A DNA stretch of 64,000 bases, taken from assembly GCA_035578905.1 (NCBI GenBank), contig JAQJVL010000286.1, forward strand, positions 124,001 to 188,000, written 5' to 3'. Of this stretch, positions 11,760-23,319 are shown piece by piece (the first letter of the stretch is position 1; every line of letters starts with the position of its first letter). The notes below the pieces were generated by a model. The model worked only from the letters and a program-made list of their open reading frames with translations. It had not been told where the DNA came from and did no database searches. The translations under genes and the position numbers were made by a program. Source of the stretch: Stictocephala bisonia. Lineage: Eukaryota > Arthropoda > Insecta > Hemiptera > Membracidae.

Positions 11760-12175
11760 AATTAAAAGGAATCGTTGCGAAGAATGGGTAGAAGTGAGTT
11801 GGCAACTGCCCAGCAAACAAGACGACTCCTCAGTTTGATAAGACAAAGGTCTGACTGTCTATGAAACTACGGGCCGAGCCAAACAAAAGGTCCTCGGAAC
11901 TCGTATCTCCTGAAAGGATTTTAAGATAGCGAAACGTTGAGGACTTAGCCTGAATGCCCAGTGCAGCCCACGGTACAGAGGATCAGTCCCTTCCTCCTTG
12001 GATGCCCCCTCATCGTGAGAACCTGACAGAGAAACTAGGTGAGCCACCTGGGAGCAACTCCCCTCGCTCCCCACGGGTCTGTGGGCAGTGACGACAGATG
12101 TCCATAGCCGAAACACACTGTTGAACCATCTGCCCTACGAGGCGGACTGGACGGCATGTATACTGTCCAAAGCAT
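11760..12175. other. GC-rich island, probable old repeat fragment
   Basis: About 400 bp markedly richer in GC than its flanks. On the plus strand near 11909-11943, TCTCCTGAAAGGATTTTAAG then ATAGCGAAACGTTGAG resembles a decayed hammerhead context: a CTGA box, GAA followed by palindromic ACGT, and CTC/GAG flanks that could pair. The CTGANGA core is not intact. An 85-aa minus frame (11859-12116) has no recognisable domain. Probably a fragment of a mobile element of unknown type. Confidence 0.4.
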
Positions 12176-12179
12176 ACAT

Positions 12180-15100
12180 TTTGAAAGAGGTAATATTTCT
12201 ATTATATCATTTAAAACGTTCCTTCATTATTTTCTAACGAAATCCTCCCAAATAGTGCGATGGATTTCTTAAGTAGCTAAGTTAACTGAGTCTTCGTTTA
12301 AATCAGTATAATACTGAATTTTCTTAAGTATTTTTTAAAAGTAATAATAATTATTTAAGTTATAAATTTTGAGGACAAATTTCAACAAAAATAATTATAT
12401 AGAATGATGGTGTGTTTCATTTTATTTATCTTATATAAATATGTGAGATACATCCACAGTAGCATGTATACACATACATTTGATCTCACTTTAATGTAAA
12501 CAAATGTTACGTTTGATATTCATGTTATGACAAGAAATGAATGCATGCACGATGTCAGCAAAACCGACCCTGGTAGGACTTTATTATAACATTTGCATGC
12601 ATACATCAATTGACTTAAATCTATCACGTTTTTGCGACACCTGTTAAATGATGACTTTTAAATGATGATGTTAAATGATGAGGTTAAATGATATATTATT
12701 GTGGCAATATGGAACTTCCTTAAGATAAAAAATACGTTAGATATTTAGTTTCTTTTTTTCAAACTACATATCACTTCAATGACTATTATATGTAGCTTTA
12801 TCCTCATAGAAACTTCTTCCATCTTATTAATTTGTGGTATTTTCCTTCGTAAATGCTTTAGAATCCTTCAATTGATAAAAAAAGAGGTCAACCATTTAAA
12901 ATCTTGAAACTCAATAATTAACAAACAACTCTACACTATATATTTAAAATGATCAATATGACTCCAAAAGATCTGCAACGTATGTCCCATCCATGTAAAT
13001 CTATAACTAAGTTTAAGGAGCTATTTTAATTATTCCTAATGCATGATAATAAGTATTGAAGACTTTTTAAAATGATACAGCATTTGATTAGAATATAATT
13101 TTAAACATTGTTTGCTCCTGGTTTAAGTTAGTTTCATTTTGAAACTGTTTTATATTACTGTCATATTTATGATTCTTTCAATTGAAATAAAGAGAAACAG
13201 AACTCATGAAAAGAAGATAGGAAAAAGATATCGGGTAGCTACATCTTATATTACACTCTTGTTGGTATAGACTGTTTCGTTTTATGTACTGGTATCAACT
13301 GATATAAGATCAAATTTGGAGTGTTTAGATAATTTTTTATAGTAACGGATAGCACAAACTATAAAGTTAATTAAGAATTATTTTATTGTTTACATTTATT
13401 ATAACATTAGTTGATTATTTTTTGGTTAAAGACGATAAGAAAGTATATAATCTTTTGGTCAGTTAGACCTCCTTAATGCATGTAAGTAATGCAAGAAAAT
13501 CATAAACTCTATGAAATGAGGTATACGAATTGTTAGATGAATTTGATATGTAAGGGTTGGTTTTCACTGAAGCCGTAGGTAGTGAGTGACTCCCTCAGGA
13601 ACGGTAAAATACTCCCCCTCGCCGGTTATTCAGGGCTCCCAGGATACTTGTTACGTAGGAGTGAGGTCTCTTCCTAGCTTATACCAGGTGAGCTTATTTA
13701 CAAAACACTAGTTAGTAAATGTATACAACAATTTATAATAATCAACCAGTATCTCTTACTTTTTATGATATTAAAACTTTGGTCACAAATAATTTGATAC
13801 CATAGCTGTTCTCTTATCATTATGTTTACGATTTGTTTACTTTCTTATTAAATTTTAAAAAGCAGCAGTTAAATTATTTGTAATATGTTTTCTTGAAAAG
13901 GAATAATTTATTAAATATGAAACCAGCAGATTCAACTACTACAAACACTAAAAATATTAAACAAAAATACAAATTGGGCAGAAAATGAAATACTTGGAAA
14001 TATGGTCCGCTAAAACTAAAAATATTTATTTTCTCTAAATGATGTAACAAACCCTTAAATAAAATACCAGTAATTTTTTCACTACATGTATATCTTAACT
14101 CGTTATAGTTAGTTAAGGCCAAGCTCAATAGTCAAGAGTTCTTCTAATGCGTAATCAATCAATGTAAAATAACTTATGAATAAGATAAATATTGATGTTA
14201 ATTTGACCTTAATGAAATCCAATTTTTAGGTAAAGCTACTTTAATATGTCATAATACACTGAATTGCAAATAAAACTGAACTACACTCTTCTTCTAACTG
14301 TATTCCTGTCCCCAATGAAGCCTTCTTCGTGAGGGGTGGGTGGGCAGAATAGCTACTAGATAGTCAAATTCATCACAATAATCCCCAATCTATGTTCACT
14401 GATAAAACATATAACGATAAAATAATTCGTGAAACCAAATTTTACGTTTTAAATTTCAGATAGTTTGAGTTATAAAATCTATTAAAACTTTTAGTTTATC
14501 TCCACAGGAGTTAATCTTATGACTATTACTTAAAAATTAATTTATGTAATGAAAATGCATTTGGCTACTTAAATAGTCACTAATATGCACAAATGTCTCG
14601 TTCTTTACTTACATGTCTTATTCATCAACACAATTTTAACAACACCGGATGATGTACAGTAATTTCTCAGAATGTTATAGATACTGCAAATGCGGTATGT
14701 TCTCTCCTACTGGAATGTATAGACTGCTTTATAAGAAGTAATAATAGTAATAATCAGATACATTTGGCATTTTTGTTTGAATTTCTACAGTTTCTCGTCT
14801 TTTTGTCCTCCAGAAGACACTACAATTATTTTTTTTAAGGTGAGTCCATCAAAATCAAAGTTACAGTACATATGAGGTGATGTTTTTTCAGTGGTGTTCA
14901 AATCCTACCTGTGACGTGATCTGAACATCTCCATTTCTGGACCATGAAAGAATATTTCTAGTCATAGAAATAAAATTAATTTCACAATACAGATAGTTTC
15001 TTGTAAAATAGATAAAAACCAATTCTATATTTTGAGTTGGATCGCTTATGTCGCGGCCAAGACATGAACTGATGGGAACGAATCCTTTTTAGACGCTTAG

Positions 15101-15923
15101 TAATTCCATTATCTTTGTTTAATGTAGACTTTCTTCAACTTTAAGATAAGATCATTCATCTGTCTCATATTGATTGATTAGATTAGTATTTTACTAGCAC
15201 CTTTCTTGTTTACCAGTGATTAATCTTGTTTACGAGTGTTTATGAGTATCATATTTTAGATTAAATCAATCTACAAGAATATTATGGTATATACTTGCAT
15301 ATAACATATACTTGGTATAACATTTATCTTTAATTCTGCTAAGTTTTAAGAATATTTATTTTTTTAAACACCTTTTCCAAAATTACCTCGCTTATGTCAA
15401 ATAAACGTAAGGCATATTGCATTTATGTTCCTTTATGTTGAATATTCGGTTTTTAAAACATAAATTCTGAAGCTATCTTTGGAAGATATTTATTAGGGAT
15501 TTTATATAATTTCAGGAATATTAACATTTATTCCAAGGAATATTTGTTTCCAAGTGTCAACAATCACCATAATGAACGCACTGCCTAGGAAAATGTTTTG
15601 TCTGTCATTAGTTGAATTGATTTCGGCAGTTGCGAAGTTGGTAGCTAAATATTTTCTTTATAGATGATAGCTTTCCCATAACGGAGATTACCTTCTCAAA
15701 TAGGAAATCTCCATTAACACTGTACGTCTATGTGTGGTTGGAGGATCCAGTAAAACTGCAATTAATTTGGTTATACTGTTAATAAAACTCCGGCATATGG
15801 CATAATAAAGTAATATACTCATAAAACAGCTGAAATATTTATTGAAATTTGATGTAAAATTCAAAATAAAGTCAATATCGATATTTTGTTTGATTGGCAT
15901 TAAAATCTCCAATGGTATTAAGC
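12180..15923. other. AT-rich non-coding stretch
   Basis: About 3.7 kb without a recognisable gene. It contains the GC-richer repeat copy at 13565-13690. The 84-aa lysine/phenylalanine-rich minus frame at 13874-14128 resembles no family and is probably chance. Confidence 0.5.
13565..13690 (+). repeat. Single copy of the repeat tandemly arranged at 18.1 kb
   Basis: CCCTCAGGAACGGTAAAATA, GGTTATTCAGG and ACTTGTTACGTAGGAGT occur in the same order and spacing as in the units at 18105-18610. This is a diverged dispersed member of that family. Confidence 0.7.
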
Positions 15924-15946
15924 TCAAAAACATAAATACAGGGGAG

Positions 15947-16062
15947 ACAAAGGTAGTTGGACATTTGCCATCATTACGTGATAGTTACCAATCACGACGT
16001 TTCGATTTGGTAAAAACCCAACCTTTTTCAAGTGCTAAAAACTAAATTACATCTACACAAAC
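15947..16062 (+). repeat. PLE terminal repeat, left, with decayed hammerhead
   Basis: Inverted partner of 17691-17806 at about 90% by eye. On its minus strand it reads AGCACTTGAAAAAGGTT, then CCAAATCGAAACGTCGTG. This fits a hammerhead whose CTGATGA box has decayed to CTTGAAA, whose stem II could be TTGG/CCAA, and which keeps GAA + ACGT (palindromic stem III) + C, with CAC/GTG able to form stem I. Confidence 0.7.
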
Positions 16063-16704
16063 ATGTTATAGAACTACGTTCTTAAACTAATAAACTTATC
16101 TACTTTAATAATTATCTACATTTTAACCTAGATCCTAGAATGGGGTACAACAAAATGAACTTCTACTAAATATAAAAATGTTAACAGGGTTAAATTAATA
16201 TAACAAATTAGGCGCTGTTAAGGTCACGATATCAACGAAAAAAAGTTAAAATACAGTTAAATTAATATTCAAATCTGACTGAAACAAGGTTAAATTAACT
16301 AATCATAAATAAAATAAATATATGGTACCTAAAAAACACTATTATTTTAAAATGACACTCAACATGCACAAAAAAAAAAAAAAAATATATGACTCGGAAG
16401 GACTGAGTCTACTAGTACAATTACGTTTTAACCTGAAAAGACAACAATTATTAGGAATAAAACAATACAATAATCAAATATTACAAAAATGATGAAGTCT
16501 TACTACCCGCAGTGTCGATGGCGTCTAGACGTCCCAGGCACGAAGTGAGGATGATACAATCCAAATGCAGTGTCTATGAAGTTCCCTCCAAGGTGATAAA
16601 ACACGGGGACAAGACAAACATACACACTACACTTCACAACAACCATACACAGACTGACGAGGTCAGGGGGACGTACGCTCCGAGATCGCCAAGAATGCGG
16701 TGAC

Positions 16705-17209
16705 TCAGGTACGGGGACGGGGACGTAGACTCATGGGGTGTTTAATTGTTGAAGGTGCAGGTGGTGTAGGATTCTGGTTAGATGATGTCATGAGTGTACT
16801 AAACTTTTTATCAAGTGTGTTTTTAAGTAAAGGAACCCACATGGGTCTAACTTCTATGCTACTTTGACTGATTACTTGTTCATTATTTAGTTTCATAAAG
16901 GCACCTTCCATGAATTTACGTTAAAAAAACTGTGGTTCCCTGTGAAGTATTTTAGTGTTATTCCAGTTAAATCTGTGTTTATTGTTCCAGGAATGTTCAG
17001 CTAATTTAGAATGTATAGTGTCTCCTTTTTTAATGTTATTTTTGTGTTCTTTTAGCCTAAATTCCAGTGGTCTCTTTGTTTCCCCTATGTATTTTTCATT
17101 GCATTCACAAGTAATGCAATATACTACATTTTTGGAGGATTGCGTGTTGAATGATGTGCTGATTTTGTATTTCCTAGCTATGCGTCTGATTTTGTTTGAA
17201 AGTTAGGCG
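16705..17209 (-). pseudogene. PLE GIY-YIG endonuclease domain
   Basis: Minus-strand translation from about 17208 reads LSNKIRRIARKYKI and, after a short linker, VVYCITCECNEKYIGETKRP then LEFRLKEHK, ending HREPQFF at 16924. The VVYCI ... YIGET pair is the GIY-YIG signature. The R of EFRLKEH and the following histidines and asparagines are in the usual order for PLE endonucleases, and the C-x-C near the first motif fits the zinc-binding linker of this family. A TAA at 16921-16923 interrupts the frame; it then continues RKFMEGAFMKLNNEQVISQ and ends at 16705. A frameshift near 17210 separates it from the RT. The domain cuts target DNA to prime reverse transcription in active PLEs. Here it is broken by one stop and one frameshift but otherwise well preserved, so the insertion is not very old. 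Confidence 0.85.
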
Positions 17210-17690
17210 TATATGGAATGGACATGAATGCTTTAGGCTTTTATGTGTCAGTGGGTGTTTGTTTGTGTTTTCTTATTTGTTTGCATTTGTTTATAAGAGA
17301 CTGAGGGTAGCCATTGTTTATTAGATCTTTGGAAACATTTTTTAGTTCATTATCTAGTTTAGTTTTGTCTGAGCATATGGCTCGGGCCCTATCAAAGAGA
17401 GAGAAGGCTACACCTTCTTTAACAGTTTGTGGGTGGTTAGAATTGAAATCGAGGTATTTGCCTGCAAAATTGTTTTCTGTAGACTGATGTTTTAAGGCCA
17501 TGTTTTGTTTTTTCTACATTTACATCCAAAAATGATAATTTATTGTTTACTTCTTTTTCCATGGTGAATTTAATGGTGGGTGAAACTTTGTTTAAGTGTT
17601 TTAAAAATTCTTCTAAATTTGGTTCACCGTGACTCCAGCAGACACATGTGTCGTCCACGTACCTAAGCCAAACCTTAGATTTGAGATTTG
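17210..17690 (-). pseudogene. PLE reverse transcriptase, C-terminal part
   Basis: The minus strand from about 17688 reads KSKVWLRYVDDTCVCWSHGE, where YVDD is the catalytic palm motif, then PNLEEFLKHLNKVSPTIKFT and NKLSFLDVNV, which match the post-YVDD part of Penelope-like RTs (FTME ... FLDV). A frameshift near 17470 moves the reading into a second frame that continues GKYLDFNSNHPQTVKEGVA, SLFDRARAIC and LINNGYPQSLINK, the conserved thumb/linker of the family (the 86-aa frame 17241-17501). Everything N-terminal to YVDD is missing and the sequence runs directly into the right terminal repeat, a typical 5' truncation. No functional protein is possible. Confidence 0.88.
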
Positions 17691-17806
17691 TGTAGATGTA
17701 ATTTAGTTTTTAGCACTTGAAAAAGGTTTGGGTTTTATCTAATCAAAAAGTCGTGATTGGTAATTTTCACGTAATGATGGCAAATGTCCAACAACCTTTG
17801 TCTCCC
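17691..17806 (-). repeat. PLE terminal repeat, right
   Basis: Reverse complement of 15947-16062 with scattered differences; here the GAAACGTC of the partner has become AAAAAGTC. About 28 further bases (17807-17834) form the one-sided extension before the target-site duplication. Confidence 0.85.
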
Positions 17807-17865
17807 TCATCTGATACTCCATCACTAACAAATTTCAAAAACATAAATACGACTAGAATAAACAT

Positions 17866-17895
17866 ATACAGGTTCTGTACAAAAAGAACCTGTAT
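17866..17895. repeat. Perfect 11-bp hairpin next to the PLE
   Basis: ATACAGGTTCT (17866-17876) and its exact reverse complement (17885-17895) with an 8-nt loop, just outside the target-site duplication. Significance unknown. Confidence 0.7.
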
Positions 17896-18104
17896 TTAAG
17901 AACAGGCAGAGTTCGCGGACAGGATCGCTCATCGTTCACCCATCCAAGAAACAGCCACAACATTCATCATGATGTCAATTACTCAAACGTCACTTCAGCA
18001 TTATTTTTGTAGGACTACATTAACATAGTGGACATTCCTACTTAATCATTAGTAGTTTTCAAAGTACTCTTTAAGATAAAGTAAAAATCGTTTATTTTAC
18101 TGTT

Positions 18105-18610
18105 AAATCCGTGATAAAAGTGTCACTTCGCTAGTTATTCAGCTAGAGACTTGTCAGTTAGGACTGGAGTAAACGCTGCGGCCATGTCCTACTGAATCAA
18201 TAGTAGTTCTTCAAATACACCCTCAGGTACAGTAAAAGCCCACATTCACTAGTTATTCAGGCACACCCTGAGAATTGTTAGGTAAGACTGGAGTAAATGC
18301 AGAGGCAATGGTAGTGCTCAAAGTACACCCTCAGGTACAGTAAAAGCTACCCTCCGGTAGTTATTCAGGCGTCTCTTGAGACTTGTTAGGAAGGACTCGT
18401 ATAAAGGAGTAAACGCTGCGGCCTTATCCTGCTGAATCAATTGTATTTATCCACGTACAATCTTAGGTATAGTAATAAAACTGATCTTCGCTAACTATTC
18501 AGTCACACATAGAGCCCATTTAGGTAGGACTGAAGTAAACGCTTCGGTCTAAACTCTTAGTCTAAACTCTCTTCAAGTACACCCTCAGTTGCAAAAGAAG
18601 TAATCAAGGT
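18105..18610. repeat. Diverged ~115-125 bp tandem repeat
   Basis: Four to five imperfect units containing CACCCTCAGGTACAGTAAAA, AGTTATTCAGGC, ACTTGTTAGG and GGAGTAAACGCTGCGGCC in that order. Copies differ by substitutions and small indels. A further single copy lies at 13565-13690. Confidence 0.8.
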
Positions 18611-21096
18611 TCTCAATGACCTTTGTTCGGTTGATGTACGCATTAATGCTTTCTACTGTAATTACCATTTTCTTAGTCCGTGGTTTAAATGTACCAGTTA
18701 TATGTGTGAGTTATTCATCTAAACGTAATTTTATTGTTGAATTATAATGAAATTAGATTCAATAATGATCATCTCGTAACTATTGTTGTATTATTGTAGA
18801 TATAGGGTTTAACCCATGTGTGGTACTGTTTTTTTTACTGCTTACATTAGTTGTGTGTATACTATTATTGATATTGTATAGGATACTTTTAACATATTAC
18901 CTTGAATACTACAAAATATAACATTACTTATTTCACAGTATTTCAAAGTATGTGTGGCATCTGTTTTCCTTCATCATATTTAAATTTTGTTTATTTATAC
19001 ATCTATTTTTTTCATTCAACCTTGGTGTAGATGATACCGAACTAAATTATACCTTAAATTGTTTAAACATTTTAACGTGGACTGAGTGCAGAGTATTCAG
19101 AGGTGCAAGTATATGGAAGTGACAAAAATAAATTGTCAGGTGGAATGTGAGTTTGGTGAGCTGAATGAATAAGTAATCGTTTAATTTGACGAATGTAAAC
19201 CATCAAAAACTGAAATGGGATTAGTCCAAACTCTCACCCAACGAAGGAGTGATTTAGTTATATCAATTTTAAGAAATATTGATGTAAATACATTCATAAA
19301 TCACAGATCAAGTATATAATTTGTAATTCAGTTTAATTCAATTAGTATATATGTTTTATTCTTAATTAGTATATATGTTCCACTTATAAATAGCAATTCT
19401 GACTTGTGAACAATTTCAGTTTTTGTACTGTTATTTAATAGTAGTTTCATATTTAATAAACAGTTACTTAAATTATGCTTTGTATTGCTGTGAGATATAT
19501 TTTCAATATAAATAGAATATGACATAAAATATGGATAGTAATATGCCATTAAAGTACTCATCTTGCACTAAATATTATAGAAAGAGAGTTTATTAACTCT
19601 TTCAAAATCAGACAGTAAAAATAAATATGTTTATTAATTCATTTATAAACAAATGAAATAATTAACTATAAAATGATTACTGCCAAGTTCATTTTTAACA
19701 GACCACTGTTTGATGCATTTGACCGAGAAAAATAATCCCATTTAAATTGTCAGAACTTCCTATTTTAAAACTTATAACTATATCCAACTGTTATATATTT
19801 ATACACTGCTATTTATTTTAAGTTATATATTTTGTTGTACATAAATTAAAATTATTCGATTTAAAAGGCAACGAGGAAAATAAATTTGTATATAAAGGCG
19901 AAAAACCAACAAATAACTTTTACTTAATCCTTTTTTAGCCAAATTAAGCATTCCAACATGTGGAAACGGTGAGCCAAAAATAAACTCTGTATGCAACTAA
20001 ATTATTTTTTTTTTTAACATCGTATAGTTAAGTAAATAGTCTCATAGACATGAGTTGGTAGAGTGTCATTTCGCTTAAATTGTAGATGTATTATTGGCCT
20101 GGCTTATGTTAGACATCAATCTAAATTGGATTCTAAGTTTCGGGCCATTACCATATTCAAAAAACCAAAACTTCGGTAATATGCTGAAAAAGAAATAGTA
20201 ACAGAGTTGGTTTAAAAAGTCATTACTAACCACATCTGGCCGGATCGCGAAGGTAAATGGACCAATCTGAACGCGTTCCAAATGTAAATTGTTCTCGAAA
20301 GAATGAAATGACCAATTTCAGGTAGCACGTGTTTTGCTTGTCGATAGTATCTGTGGAAACAGTGTCACTACCACCATTCCGCTCCTTATTTGCAAACTTG
20401 CCATGAATATGTAAGGTGAGTAAGTAGTGAAGGGCAACTACAATCAGCCAACTTCGAATCAGCCAAATACAGTATACAGGTTAATGGAAAACAAAAGATA
20501 TCCAAACAAATAATATATTACATAACACATATGTATATCGTGCCCAAAATCATATCGTGTCTATTTATGTTTATTGTATAGTTTGTGATGTAAATATTCT
20601 TGTGGTTAAAATCCTTTTGTATTCAATAAAGGACGCGAAGCTCAATACGTAAAACCACCCTTCTGCAACATCAAACTGCTTATCGATTATTTGTTTATCG
20701 ATTTTCGATGTTAAGAAATTTGCTGAAGTTATTTTCCAATAATTTACGAAGATAAATCTGCGTTTAACAGATATTTTAACGAAGCAAGGCTGAAAACAGC
20801 GTCGGTTACTGACGCAGTCTAAGTGGAGTTGGGAAAAAATTAATGCAGATAAGTCTTGTGCGCACCCATTCTCCTATTAAGTCTACTTATTTTTTTAATC
20901 GAATCTCCTTTCAAATAAAAACATAATATATTGTCTTGATGGTTGACGCGGAATTATCAATTGTGGATCGACGTGTTTAAACATTATTTTGGTCTCCAAT
21001 ATATGAAGTGTAATAGTATCACAGTCTACTGGAGGGTTCTTTATTAGTTTTTATGTTTTAATACATTTCATGCTGGTAAATTGATTTCTTGAAATA
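18611..21096. other. AT-rich non-coding stretch
   Basis: About 2.5 kb with no gene recognised. The 77-aa and 68-aa minus frames (19328-19561, 20075-20281) have no known motif. Confidence 0.5.
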
Positions 21097-21447
21097 ATGA
21101 AAACACATTTTATTAGACTAATATTTAATAAAGGGAAGCATGAACCATCCTTGCCTCAATTCAAACAACTAAAAATGCGTCCATTAAAATATCTATTTGT
21201 TTATAAAGCACTGAAAATGCATTATGTTCGTAGAGGTAACATTGGAATATATAGAATGCACTACAGGACTAGGATGTATTCTCAAGGCCTTTTCTTAAGA
21301 CTTCGAGTAAACAAAACTATGTTTAGTAAATATTTTGTGTTCCTCGGACCCAAAATCTTTAATTTGTTGCCTCAGTACATAAAACATTGTAATAATTTAC
21401 ATAGATTTCAGATTACACTCAAAAAGTGGCTTTTAATAAGGACTTAA
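21097..21447 (+). pseudogene. Non-LTR retrotransposon ORF2 C-terminus
   Basis: A 116-aa open frame containing RLIFNKGKHEPSLPQFKQLK, PLKYLFVYKALKMHYVRRGN, YRTRMYSQGL and FLGPKIFNLLPQYIKHC, ending KKWLLIRT. The order (PSLP, P-L-x-Y-L-x-V-Y-K, R-x-G-N, Y-x-T-R, G-P-K-I-F-N-x-L-P) matches the region after the RT domain in jockey/CR1-type LINEs. It carries no RT motif, and no RT was recognised upstream, so this is a 5'-truncated copy. The frame itself is intact. A 3' UTR-like stretch follows to about 21800. Confidence 0.75.
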
Positions 21448-21925
21448 TTGAAATTTTTCAGTGAAATGCTATTTAATGTAACTTTACATAGTTGTCTGAA
21501 TATGTAACCAATGCTTAACGGTGTGTACAATTGTATAGTTATTATTGTAAATGTAAACTAGTATTAGTAGGGAATATTTGTACTACATGTTAATTAGGTT
21601 AAGTATTTGGATAACAAACCAATTTGGATAACAAATCAAAGTTAGTGATAGATTTAGGATATGTGCAGTGGAATGTATTCATTGTCCAGTTATCAGTTCT
21701 TGTCAGCAGAAGTGATTTTAGTTTGCAGATAAGGAATACTAAAGCCGACACGCGCTACAGCAACCCACCGCTGGGATTATTATTAAAGCACAGACTGTAT
21801 TAGTTCATATTATTTTTATGTACTGTGCTAGCCATCAGAACTTGTAAAGATGGCTAGAAATTCTAAGTAAAATTTTGTAAAATTTTGTTCTGTATTGTAT
21901 AAGAGTGGAATACTTATTCTTATTT

Positions 21926-22179
21926 GACATTTGTAGCTATTAGATTGCTTAATATTTTTATATATATGAAGAACAACACTTAGCAATCTTTTTTTGGTGG
22001 TTTTAATGTTCAAGATCGATTTCTGTCTCGAAAGACCATTATCAGTTGAAAACAGAATAAAAATAACCCTATTTTTATTCTGTTTTCAACTGAGGAAGGT
22101 CTTTCGAGACAGAAATCGATCTTGAACATTAAAACCACCAAAAAAAGATTGCTAAGTGTTGTTCTTCATATATATATAA
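21926..22179 (-). mobile_element. Small PLE-like palindromic element with hammerhead motifs
   Basis: A 254-bp insertion between perfect 14-bp duplications ACTTATTCTTATTT (21912-21925 and 22180-22193). About 105-bp arms (about 21960-22065 and 22074-22179) are almost exact reverse complements around the short centre near CCCTATT. The left end has about 35 extra bases (21926-21959), the same one-sided extension as the other three elements but in the opposite orientation. No coding sequence. Hammerhead-like motifs sit in both arms. Confidence 0.8.
22083..22130 (+). ncRNA. Hammerhead-ribozyme-like motif, intact core
   Basis: Right-arm copy: CTGAGGA (22090-22096) fits CUGANGA. A GTCT/AGAC stem II with a TTCG loop follows, then GAA, palindromic ATCGAT as stem III (22115-22120) and C (22121) as the putative cleavage residue. 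Stem I is a perfect TTCAA (22085-22089) with TTGAA (22122-22126). The base before GAA is A rather than the usual C of stem II, a possible weakening. The inverted copy in the left arm reads CTGATAA and would lack the conserved G8. Confidence 0.65.
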
Positions 22180-22193
22180 ACTTATTCTTATTT

Positions 22194-23134
22194 AAATTTT
22201 ATTGAAGTATCCTACAAGATAATCTGTTATAAAAGTCAGTAATTGTAAATAAATCATATTTATACGCATATACAGGTGTTTTTAAATTACGCTTGACAAT
22301 TTTAGACAATTTTTATTTTAAGCCAATAAAAAAAGTTCCTACAAGCACAGGTTCTCTAAAATGCTTAGTACCTAAAATATGATATACCTTTTTGACTTTT
22401 ACATTAAACTCCATAGCTCAAAAGACCTTTAAGTTACATAATTGTAACTTTGCATATCATTTTAACTATTTAAGGCCTAAAACTGTGCAAGAGATTAATA
22501 AATTATCTTCACTAGATTCAATATGCACCTGTTTAAAAAGCTAGATACTAAATTTCATGAAAACTATAGCAGATACGATAAAATTATAAGATACATTAAA
22601 AAAAGGTTGTTAAGAAAACGTTTAAACTTAAATTTTTGTAAAAATAATTCTATAAACAACAGAGGAATTGGAGTATTACTCACATCTTCACTTTATAATT
22701 AATTATTACAACGAATAATGATACTCTCTTTAAACAAAAGTTAAAATAAACACTTTTAACATCTGTTTATTCCTAAACCAGATGGTTTCCCCCTTTAAAC
22801 ATTATTGCATTGTCGAGTAAATCAAGAGTTCCCAAGGTCCTGTAAATGCATTGTTTACATATTTCCATTCTGTTTGACAAACAGTAGTAATTCACTTTTT
22901 ACATGTTAAGAAGTTTTAATAGTTATTTATTTATTGTTATTTTATTTTTTTAATTGTCAGCTAGTTTTATTGTTTTTCTGAACTAGCTGACATGCATTTA
23001 ATGTTTTGGCTAGCATGCCGCAATAGGTTTGAAGGTTCTAGTATGGTTGCACCCACGTCCCTAACAGAATGTGTCCATGCGCAAAAACATTTTCAACCAT
23101 ACACCAAAGTCTCTCTAAAACTGGTTCATTTAAT
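22194..23134. other. AT-rich non-coding stretch
   Basis: No gene recognised; GCTAGCATGCC and its surroundings near 23010 show no motif I can name. Confidence 0.45.
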
Positions 23135-23310
23135 TGACCCACCCGCCGACCCATACACGTACAGTGGTAATTACCCACCCGTCCACCCATATACGTACAC
23201 TGGTATTGACCCACCCACCCATACACGTACAATGGTATTGACCCACCCGCCACCCATACACGTACAATGGTATTGACCCACCCGCCCACCTATACACGTA
23301 CAATGGTAAT
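23135..23310. repeat. 36-bp C-rich minisatellite, locus 3
   Basis: About five units of about 36 bp (some 32-35 bp after small deletions) built on GACCCACCCGCCCACCCATA and CACGTACAATGGTATT. It lies immediately upstream of the mariner-like transposase relic. Confidence 0.9.
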
Positions 23311-23319
23311 GAGTCCAAT

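Larger units (their letters stand above)
15940..17834 (-). mobile_element. 5'-truncated Penelope-like retroelement with inverted pLTRs
   Basis: An 1895-bp insertion between perfect 16-bp target-site duplications TCAAAAACATAAATAC (15924-15939 and 17835-17850). The ends are an inverted pair of about 115-bp repeats (about 15947-16062 and 17691-17806); the right end extends some 28 bases further. On the minus strand the interior encodes the C-terminal part of a reverse transcriptase from YVDD onward and then a GIY-YIG endonuclease, the combination that defines Penelope-like elements. The rest of the RT is missing and the coding region has frameshifts and a stop, so it is dead. Between 16066 and 16704 there is AT-rich sequence without coding signal, including an A-run near 16370. 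Confidence 0.88.

Noticed and set aside
16955..17206. 83-aa plus-strand frame
   Set aside because: Antisense shadow of the PLE GIY-YIG domain.
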